This document shows positions 17,824-25,300 of a DNA stretch of 64,000 nt, in pieces. The translations under genes were made by a program, and so were the position numbers. Source of the DNA: CAVVEQ01 sp963802095. GTDB lineage: Bacteria; Chloroflexota; Anaerolineae; Anaerolineales; Anaerolineaceae. Below the pieces are notes generated by a model, which ran no database searches, was not told the origin of the DNA, and saw only the letters and a program-made list of their open reading frames with translations. Every line of letters starts with the position of its first letter. The first letter of the stretch is position 1. The stretch is taken from positions 434,001 to 498,000 of the forward strand of contig CAWDHI010000001.1 of the NCBI GenBank assembly GCA_963802095.1, in the 5' to 3' direction.

Positions 17824-17893
17824 TTTATAATCATTTTATAGATATATTCATTTTCAGATTTAGTGCTTATGTGGGGAGAGAAAGGAAATCGCT

Positions 17894-18400
17894 ATGGCTG
17901 GCAGCTTAAATGATATTTTGATTGAGCCGATCTGTGAAGAAAATGAAATGATAATTGATGAGGTTATTAAGCGAAAGATGATGACTGTTGCTGGCGTTGC
18001 AGTAGATTTATTGCATGAGATGGAAAAGAACTTTGGTCCGAGAGTTAGAGAAATTATTCTTGAAATGACACAGAACCAGGAAGTATCTCTTCGAGATGAT
18101 TTCGGAAGTCCCGAAGATGATCTAAAGAATTTCTGTGCAAGTATTGATCATATGGCTGCGGGATCACATAGATGGGAAAAAGTGATTGATGAACCGGATC
18201 AAATCGGATACGACTTTACACGATGTATGTATGCTGAGGTGTTTTGTGAATTGGGTGAGCCTGATCTTGGTTTAATACTGTGTGCAACTGATAAATCCTG
18301 GGTGGAATCTTACAATCCAAAACTGAAATTTCAAAGAACTAAGGTATTAATGAATGGTGATGAAAAGTGCGATCATCTTTATAGTATTGAAAAAGAATAG
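17894..18400 (+). CDS. L-2-amino-thiazoline-4-carboxylic acid hydrolase family protein
   Basis: 168 residues. The second half fits the ATC hydrolase family (named for cysteine synthesis from 2-aminothiazoline-4-carboxylate): FTRCMYAEVFCELGEPDLG, ILCATDKSWVESYNPKLKF and GDEKCDHLYSIE, with conserved Cys, Asp and His residues. Most family members have no tested function, so the substrate here is unknown. The ATG at 17894 follows GGAGAGAAAGGAAATC. It is a stand-alone gene in the cargo zone of the element, with the palindromic repeat B upstream and a related structure (18415-18435) downstream. Confidence 0.75.
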   Translation: MAGSLNDILIEPICEENEMIIDEVIKRKMMTVAGVAVDLLHEMEKNFGPRVREIILEMTQNQEVSLRDDFGSPEDDLKNFCASIDHMAAGSHRWEKVIDEPDQIGYDFTRCMYAEVFCELGEPDLGLILCATDKSWVESYNPKLKFQRTKVLMNGDEKCDHLYSIEKE

Positions 18401-18414
18401 TAAATAGATACTTA

Positions 18415-18435
18415 CATCCTGATATCCAATCAGGG
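18415..18435. repeat. Palindromic repeat copy C (divergent)
   Basis: CATCCTGAT-ATCCA-ATCAGGGAG forms a short stem of the same design as copy A (CATCYTGAT ... ATCAGG) with a different loop. It lies directly after the ATC-hydrolase family gene. Membership in the family is tentative. Confidence 0.35.
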
Positions 18436-18499
18436 AGTGGTGGCATTTCCAACCTTTCGGAACTGGAAGATAAAGAAGTAGATCGAGAGGTAAATAATT

Positions 18500-18907
18500 G
18501 TGAAAACAGGAAAAACGATTTTCTTGATAATCATGTTGATAGTTCTTGTTTGGCAGGCCCCTCGGTTGATTGTGCTTACTTTAAGCACTTGGGACTATTT
18601 CCACACTGAAACCATTTGTACTGGTTCTTCGCCAATACCACCAACAGGATCCTGGGATGAGATTTTTGTGGACGTAGAAGAAGTAAATTCCCTTTATGTA
18701 TTAACCGATCAAGGTAAGTTATTTATTGGTGATGAATACCTCGTGCCGGAAGAGTTTAATGTTGGAGGTGGTGCAGCAGACCTATTATGGATAGATAATA
18801 ATGGGGCAACATTCATGCTCTACTATCCTATAAGCGACCATGAAACTAATAAATTCATTACCTATTCCCGATGCAGATGGTTTCTCCCGAAAGGGGTTTA
18901 CCGATAG
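18500..18907 (+). CDS. Small exported or membrane-anchored hypothetical protein
   Basis: 135 residues. The start is GTG at 18500, eight to nine bases after GAGAGG. Residues 1-30 (TIFLIIMLIVLVWQAPRLIVL) are a membrane anchor or uncleaved signal. The remainder is outside, strand-rich (EIFVDVEEVNSLYVLTDQGKLFIGDEYLVP), with two cysteines (Cys36, Cys128). I do not recognise the family. It stands alone in the element cargo and is followed by an intrinsic terminator at 18934. Confidence 0.6.
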   Translation: MKTGKTIFLIIMLIVLVWQAPRLIVLTLSTWDYFHTETICTGSSPIPPTGSWDEIFVDVEEVNSLYVLTDQGKLFIGDEYLVPEEFNVGGGAADLLWIDNNGATFMLYYPISDHETNKFITYSRCRWFLPKGVYR

Positions 18908-18933
18908 CTTTATCACCTGCACATTAACATCTG

Positions 18934-18959
18934 AATCCCGTAAAAGGGGATTATTTTTT
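18934..18959 (+). terminator. Intrinsic terminator after the 18500 gene
   Basis: AATCCC (18934-18939) pairs with GGGATT (18947-18952), followed by ATTTTTT. Confidence 0.6.
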
Positions 18960-18976
18960 CCTTTATAATAGAACAT

Positions 18977-19243
18977 ATGTACGAAAGAAAGCATTGCTCA
19001 GATTTAGAATTTCAAATAGTTCAGCTTGAAAAGATTGCACTTGAAGCTAGAAGATTGTTCTGGAAGGAATACCCAAATTCAAAATTTCGCTCAATGATTG
19101 AAAAGAATGATTACCTAATTAGAATAAAATTCCCGGACGGCGATGAAGGTATTTTTTTATTTCGAATTGCACAGACTCAAAAAATGATATTAGAAATTCG
19201 AGATCAATATGAACATGACTGTGGCAAATTACATAAAAAATGA
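18977..19243 (+). CDS. Hypothetical protein (88 residues)
   Basis: Starts MYERKHCSDLEFQIVQLEKI and contains a helical N-terminal half followed by IRIKFPDGDEGIFLFRIA, a likely beta hairpin. It has no signal, membrane segment or recognised motif. The ATG at 18977 has no strong ribosome site, but a promoter-like TATAAT (18964-18969) lies just upstream. It is followed by palindromic repeat copy D. It is the last gene before the right attachment site. Confidence 0.5.
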   Translation: MYERKHCSDLEFQIVQLEKIALEARRLFWKEYPNSKFRSMIEKNDYLIRIKFPDGDEGIFLFRIAQTQKMILEIRDQYEHDCGKLHKK

Positions 19244-19613
19244 TAAGTTATCAATAACATCTTGATCGTTAATCAAACTCAAATTATTAGTGTATACTAA
19301 ACTATCCTTCGTTTGGATGACCCCCTCATCCCAGCGAAGGGTATTTTATATCAATAACAACTTGATCGTTAATCAGGAGGTTGTTTTAAATAATTAGCTT
19401 ATTTTGGGTAAATTATTAATGAAATTAACCGATTTATTCGGTTAAGCAGGTCGCTTTTCCCAAAAATATGCCTTAAAACCCGTGTGCAACCCGTGTGCAA
19501 AAGGCTTAAAAACAGTGGAAAATCTGGATTTTATGGACGTTTTAAGGCTTGAAATGTTAATAAATCAAATACAAAACACTTAATTTGGACTCTGTGGATG
19601 CCTCCTGGCTGGC
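19244..19613. other. Gene-free right end of the element with repeats and arm-like sites
   Basis: Holds repeat copies D (core 19261-19275) and E (core 19361-19375), exactly 100 bp apart and sharing ATCAATAACA upstream. A large hairpin lies between them (CCTTCG 19306-19311 with CGAAGG 19335-19340, plus TGGATGA with TCATCCCA inside). A pair of CGTGTGCAA motifs lies at 19481-19500. No protein gene is supportable. Confidence 0.6.
19481..19500. promoter_or_regulatory. Right pair of candidate integrase arm sites
   Basis: CGTGTGCAA at 19481-19489 and 19492-19500, eleven bases apart, about 115 bp inside attR. They match the pair at 7113-7131 near attL, and are non-coding here. Confidence 0.55.
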
Positions 19614-19659
19614 CTGTGGATCAGGAGGTTGCGGGTTCGACCCCCGTCAGCCACCCCAA
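19614..19659 (+). repeat. attR: 46-bp tRNA-His 3'-half fragment
   Basis: Identical to 6993-7038. Upstream bases (GGCTGGC before CTGTGGA) do not pair to complete the anticodon stem, and no GTGGCTG 5' acceptor strand is found. This is therefore also only a fragment. It marks the right boundary; core genes follow. Confidence 0.85.
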
Positions 19660-19687
19660 AAAAACCGGAATATTTTTTTAAATTTTT

Positions 19688-20626
19688 CTACTGCAAGTCC
19701 GTTGGTTTCACTTCGGTGGGCGTAAGCCAGGAAAGCAATCCCTTTAAGCGGCGTTTCTGGGGCGGCAGGCGGTCGAATCCGACAAGGATTAGGCTCAATA
19801 GTAATAGGATCGCACCAAACCATTGAATTTCGGTGAGTGTTTCACCGAGAAAAACTTGGGCAGTAATCACGGTAACCAGCAGCTCTCCAAGTCCTAGCAG
19901 GGCAGTTTCCATCCCACCGATTTTTTTAACACCAAGAAACAGTAATACCCGCGAGATGGCAGTGACTGCACCCAACAGGATAACCGGCTGTAAAGTGACA
20001 GCAGGCGGGGGTAGTTGACGGTCAAAGATTAGAAAAACCACACTGACGGTAACAGCCATTGAAAGTAATGTATAGAAGGTGACCGTTGGAGTGGGAGCTT
20101 CGTAAAGAACTTTCTGGTTGATAATCAGGTGTAGGGCATAGAGCGCTGCGGCGCCAAGCATCATCGCTGCACCTTGAATGCTGACCTTCTCTGCAGATGC
20201 GCTGATTAACAGAACAGCACCGATTATTGATATCACCAAACGAATGATCGTCAGCCTGGTGATCGTTTGCCTGTCAAGGAGCAGCCAAAATACCACCATG
20301 AGCGGATAGAAAGAATATAGAAGTTGTCCAATGCTGGCATCCAGAAAGGAAAGCGCTGTATAGAAGAATATCGAGCCAATCCCGTTTACAGCCCCAGCGA
20401 TTGCACAGCCTAACAACCCTAGCGAGTAGATTCGAAGAAATGATCGATTGAAAATAATCAGGAAGAGGAAAACGAGAAGTGTGGCCAGAATGGAACGGAA
20501 GGAAACGATGAAAAGAGGAGAAAAACCCAATTGCAGCGCGATCTTCCCGAATATCGGAGTAAGACCCAGCAGAATGGCTGAACTGGCCGCAGCAACAATT
20601 CCGATAGTCTTCCCCTCGTTTCGCAT
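19688..20626 (-). CDS. EamA/DMT-family transporter
   Basis: 312 residues with about ten membrane helices in two repeated EamA halves (AASSAILLGLTPIFGKIAL at the start of the first; GAAALYALHLIINQKV at the start of the second). Members of this family export amino acids, nucleotides and other metabolites (RhaT, YdcZ and threonine or homoserine exporters are relatives); the substrate here is unknown. It begins 6 bp after the stop of the threonine-synthase-like/receiver gene and is the last gene of the leftward signalling cluster. An amino-acid export role would make sense, but this is context inference. Confidence 0.85.
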   Translation of the reverse strand: MRNEGKTIGIVAAASSAILLGLTPIFGKIALQLGFSPLFIVSFRSILATLLVFLFLIIFNRSFLRIYSLGLLGCAIAGAVNGIGSIFFYTALSFLDASIGQLLYSFYPLMVVFWLLLDRQTITRLTIIRLVISIIGAVLLISASAEKVSIQGAAMMLGAAALYALHLIINQKVLYEAPTPTVTFYTLLSMAVTVSVVFLIFDRQLPPPAVTLQPVILLGAVTAISRVLLFLGVKKIGGMETALLGLGELLVTVITAQVFLGETLTEIQWFGAILLLLSLILVGFDRLPPQKRRLKGLLSWLTPTEVKPTDLQ

Positions 20627-20632
20627 AGATGT

Positions 20633-22321
20633 TTACCGCAGCAATGTTTTCACTTCATCCATAAGATCGTCTGTGAGAAAATCCCCTTTTTGCATTAACT
20701 TCTGGATATGACCCTGCAGTCGGATCTTTTCATTTTGTGTCAGTTCCTTAGCGGTCAGGACAATGATGGGAATTTCGGCTGTTTCGGGCTTTTTCCGTAA
20801 AGCGTCCATCACGGAGAAGCCATCCATTTCCGGCATCATCAGGTCCAGGATCACCAGGTTGGGAATTTCCCGGTTGATCATTTCAACCGCTTCCTTTCCG
20901 TTCGTGGCTTCAAAGATTGTGTAATTCCCCTGTGATTGAAGGATCCTGCGGATCAACCTGCGCGCGTCGGGCTCATCATCCACGATCGCGATCCGTGGAA
21001 AGCCATGGATCGATTCACGGGTGAGAGCAGAAAGCAAACCCTCCTCCGATCCACTTTCCAAATCCTTGGTGGATGGCTTTACATCCCTGGACCAGCCTTC
21101 ACCGATAATCTTTTGTTCGATTGGCATGGTGTGTCCCGAACAATTGATCACAATTACTTCTTCGGATTTAATCACCCCAGCGCGGATGAGCTTGATCATG
21201 CCGGCAAATGCCACACCCGCCGCGGGTTCAACTGAAATCCCCTCCATTTTTGCCAGATAATGCATTGCCCGGAAAGCTTCCTCATCTTGGACGGACTCAA
21301 AAGCACCCCCGTTCGTACTTATCATTTTCTGACGTAGAACGGTATATGTTCGCCCGGGATCCCCTGTAGCCAGCGTGGCGATTACCGTCTTGGGGTTTTG
21401 CACTGGGATGGCCACTTCCTGGTTTTGCTTCCAGGCGTGGACCATGGGTGCACAACCATCGGCCTGGATGATCCCCAACTTGGGGATGTGGTCAATGAAA
21501 CCCATTTTCTTAAATTCCTGAAAACCTTTATGAACTCCCACAGGTCCAAGCCCACCGCTCACGCTTTGTATATACCAATCTGGGGAAAAGAAGGTCACGC
21601 CGGGTTTATTCTTATCCGGATTGGGAGGAGGTCCCAAAAGGGCGGTGAGCTGCTCGACTAGCTCAAAGCTGACAGTCTTCATGGATTCAACGCAGGAAAT
21701 CGTCCGGGCGCCAAGATCATAAAAAATCCCGCGCTGGCGTGCGAATTCCCCTGCCACTTGTTTTGCCTCATCATATGACCCTGTCACTTTTATGACCTGG
21801 GTTCCATAAAGGGCAACTTCCCGCATTTTTTCAGCAGGAACCAAACTTGTAAGGAATGCCCAAAGGCGGATTCCTGCCCGGGCTGCGTACGCGGAATATG
21901 CGATGGCAACATTCCCGGTGGAGGCTACCACCAGTTCGTTGATCCCAGCTTCTTTTAAAGCTGCGATGGTAACCGCTGCCTGGCGATCCTTGAAAGAACC
22001 GGTTGGTCCCTGGCGTTCATCCTTGATGAAAATATTCGGACATCCCAGCATTCCACCCAGATTGGATGCGCGTAGAAGGGGAGTGCCACCCTCTCCGAGA
22101 GAATATGCAGGCTCCATGGTTCGTACCGGAAGCAAATCCTTGTAACGCCACAGATCAAATGAACGCCCAGAAATCTGAAGCAAAAGGGATTTGGACAAGC
22201 GGTTGTAATCGTACATGGCTTCCCGCCAGGTACTGTGACAATTGGGACAATCCGAAGCGCTGGCGATGAAAGGGGTTTTATGCCCACAATCCATGCACTC
22301 AATGATGAAATGGGATGCCAT
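20633..22321 (-). CDS. Threonine-synthase-like PLP enzyme fused to a response-regulator receiver domain
   Basis: 562 residues. Residues 9-28 are a zinc ribbon (CMDC...CPNC), as in archaeal-type threonine synthases. Residues ~60-420 are a fold-type II PLP enzyme: QGPTGSFKDRQAA with the PLP lysine at Lys111, the glycine-rich VASTGNVAIAYSAYAARAG, and a terminal INCSGHTMPI. After a ~25-residue linker, residues 443-562 form a complete receiver domain: acidic pair IVDDEPD, phosphoacceptor Asp493 (VILDLMMPEMDG), Thr523 (IVLTAKE) and Lys545 (LMQKGD). No DNA-binding output is present, so the PLP enzyme is the only candidate output. The gene lies 24 bp after the giant hybrid kinase in the same direction. 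Threonine synthase makes threonine from O-phosphohomoserine; related folds act on serine or cystathionine, so the substrate is not certain. I do not recall this fusion as a described family. Confidence 0.85.
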   Translation of the reverse strand: MASHFIIECMDCGHKTPFIASASDCPNCHSTWREAMYDYNRLSKSLLLQISGRSFDLWRYKDLLPVRTMEPAYSLGEGGTPLLRASNLGGMLGCPNIFIKDERQGPTGSFKDRQAAVTIAALKEAGINELVVASTGNVAIAYSAYAARAGIRLWAFLTSLVPAEKMREVALYGTQVIKVTGSYDEAKQVAGEFARQRGIFYDLGARTISCVESMKTVSFELVEQLTALLGPPPNPDKNKPGVTFFSPDWYIQSVSGGLGPVGVHKGFQEFKKMGFIDHIPKLGIIQADGCAPMVHAWKQNQEVAIPVQNPKTVIATLATGDPGRTYTVLRQKMISTNGGAFESVQDEEAFRAMHYLAKMEGISVEPAAGVAFAGMIKLIRAGVIKSEEVIVINCSGHTMPIEQKIIGEGWSRDVKPSTKDLESGSEEGLLSALTRESIHGFPRIAIVDDEPDARRLIRRILQSQGNYTIFEATNGKEAVEMINREIPNLVILDLMMPEMDGFSVMDALRKKPETAEIPIIVLTAKELTQNEKIRLQGHIQKLMQKGDFLTDDLMDEVKTLLR

Positions 22322-22345
22322 TAATTATCTGTTTTCCATATCGCA

Positions 22346-25300
22346 TTATTTGCGCATTGAGTTTTGAAGCGCTTTGAACAGCGGCACCTCTTCAAGATTT
22401 TGTTTGCTGAATACTAGTTCGTTAAAATTGGATAAACTCCCTGCTTGCTTTTCAGTAATATCCGCTCCAGTCAAGAGTGTGATATTTATTTGTCTCAATC
22501 GGAAATCACCGAGAATGGTTTCCAATAGTTTATAAATATCTGTTTCAGAGAGTTGCGGATTAAGGATGACCATATCTGGCTGTAAAGTGACCATCAATTT
22601 AAGGCCTTCATCGCTAGTCTTGGCAGTAATTAATTGGACCTTCTTGTTTTCCCTGACAAGGTTTTGGAATTTCCGAACAGATTCGGGGTTATTATCGAGA
22701 AGAAGCAGGTTAGTAGGCTTTTGTGATGTTAATAAGCGGCCGGCCACATCCTCCATTTCTTCTTGAACCAATGGTTTAACAAGGTAGTCCTCTGCTCCGA
22801 CCCTCAAACCTTTTTCCCGTCTTTCCAACATTCCCATTACGATCAGGGGGACGTATTTTGTTGATCTGGATGTTTTTATCTTCCGGATACCTTCCCATGG
22901 GTCAAACTTCGCGGCGTTCAGGTCCACAACAACCGCGAAAGGATTGAAATTCCCGATGTCTTGATCCAGTTTTTCCAATTCCATGAAAATGGTAGAAGTG
23001 AAACCCAACGGAGAAACCAGTTTCTCCAACCTGGGTAGAAGATTAGATTGAGAGGAAACAAGTGCAATCCTTTGAAGCGATATTTCCGAAGCTTCTTCCA
23101 CAGCAGGTTCAGATGGGGTGATGTTCTTAATTTGCGCAGGGATTTTTTCTGGAATTACTTCCTCAAGCGTTTCCAGCTGTACTTCGATTGATTCGGCAGC
23201 TGGTTTGGCTACTTCCCCGGCATCCTGTTGCAATTTCCCATAAGCGGATTCACGCAACATGCCTGTAACAATACGTTTTTTATCCGGTTGGGGGATTGGC
23301 AAAGTGAAGAAGAAGGTCGAGCCTTTGCCGATTTCGCTACTCAATAATCCGATCCTTCCGCCGTGGAGATCAACCAAGGAGCGACTGATGGATAACCCAA
23401 GTCCGGTTCCGCCAGCGCGCCTTGTGGGTGAATCATCCACTTGGGAGAAAGGTTGGAAAAGTTTTGAGCGATCTTTGACATCAATACCTTGTCCTGTATC
23501 GGTGACTGTGATCATGATTTCTGGTATACCTTCGGGACTCGTCACCGAGGAACCTTCAATGGTGATTAGTCCTTCATCAGTGAATTTACAGGCATTTGAA
23601 AGAAAGTTGATCAAAACCTGACGTATACGGGTGGGGTCTACCAATACTTTCGGGAGGTCTGGTGGAATAATCTGTTTGAATTTTATCGGTTTATCTTTTG
23701 CCAATCCCGTGGCAGTCGTCATTGCAGAGTTGATTACATCGCTGATATTAATTTCGGATAATTTAAGTTCCATCTTTCCAGAATCAATTTTGGAAAGGTC
23801 AAGGATGTTATTGATCAAGCTAAGGAGGTGTTGGCCTGAATTGTAGATGGCGGATAGATCCTGAGCTTGTGTATCATTGATCGGACCGTCGATCCCTTTA
23901 AGAATGACCCGTGAAAAACCGATGATGGAGTTCAGCGGGGTGCGCAGCTCATGTGACATGTTTGCGAGGAACTGGTTCTTGATGCGGTCCAGCTCGTGCA
24001 ATTCATCCACGGCTTTTTGAGAAAGCTCGAATGCCCGGGCATTCTCGATCGCCACAGCGATCTGGTCAGCAAGAATTCGAAGGACTGTAACATCATCGGG
24101 AGTGAATGCGTTTTCTGTGTCCGCATGGATATCCAATGAACCGATAATCCTTTCACCAATTGTCAGAGGGATTCCAATCTCCGAGCGGGTATTTGGTAAT
24201 TCAGGATATGACAAGAAGAGCTCATTTGAAGATATGTCATTGATAATGATCGGTTCGCCGGTGGAGCAAACCTGGCCGATTAGGTTGTTCGCGCCCACCT
24301 CAACTTGAAAACCGGTATTCTTAAATGTATCTCCTGCCGAACCAGTAGCCTCCTGGATGACAGCATATTCAGACTGCGGATCCAGGAGGAATAGAGACAC
24401 CTGGTAGAAACCGAACCGGTCATAGATCTGGTTCACGATTCGTTTCAACAATGTCTCAAGAGAGAGGGTGCTGACTGTATCGCGGGCGATTTCGGCAGCA
24501 GTACGCAACTCCAGCGCGCGGCGCTGTGCTTCACGAAGGAGTCTCTGCTTTTCCAAAGTCACTGATATCTGGTTTCCAACTACACGCAGAAGGCGGACCT
24601 CCTCTGGTTGGAACTCAGATGGTGACATTGCAGAAATGATCAACAACCCGATCAATTTCCCAACGCTGCGTAGGGGAATGATCACACAACTCATCATTTC
24701 CAAGTCAGTCAATGTTTTTCGGGTTACACCATCCAGGACGTCTTCATCAAGGATATTTCCAATATTCAAAGGCTCCAGAAAAAGTTGATTGAGAACGGGT
24801 AAGGATGCAAGTGAATAACGAGAGCCCAACCGGATAAATTGACCACGGAGGTCATAGAAACCAGTTAATTCCAACTCAGTTGGCTCAGCATCTCCGGATT
24901 GGGCGACAGAGAACAAGGAGGCCCGGGTTGCAGATTTTGGTAAAACACTTTGAACGATGATACGAACTAGGTCCTGTGCATCCACAGCCTGCGAGATCTC
25001 ATTCGTCATTTTGTAGAGCAGCTCAGTTTCAGCCAGAGAAACCTGCGTCTGGGCATACAATCTAAGGTTTTCGACTGCGGTGGTCATCTGATCGAGCAGA
25101 GGTGGATATGCACGACGTTCCTGTTGAGAGAACCGGTGGTGAACTTCGGCCTGCAGTAATAGGACACCGATTTGCTTCTGCGCAGTTGTAAGTGGCAGAA
25201 CAGCCATTGAAACAACATGCTGATCTTTAATTACCTTTTGAAGCAATGCATCGATGGGGGCTTCACTGATATCGTAAATGAATAATGGTGACGATCGCTG

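Larger units (their letters stand above)
6993..19659. mobile_element. Integrative element (IME-like) inserted at a tRNA-His 3'-end sequence
   Basis: A perfect 46-bp direct repeat (6993-7038 and 19614-19659) flanks an integrase gene lying 53 bp inside the left copy. It also flanks an excisionase-like gene, a HUH replication initiator, regulators, a restriction-modification fusion and cargo. This is the standard plan of a small integrative element. No relaxase, coupling protein or type IV secretion genes are visible, so it is at most mobilisable. An IS21-family element (12247-14798) sits inside. Length is about 12.7 kb, or about 10.1 kb without the IS. Confidence 0.8.

Noticed and set aside
19614..19659. 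Functional tRNA-His gene
   Set aside because: Only the 3' half is present; the anticodon stem cannot pair and there is no D-arm or 5' acceptor strand.
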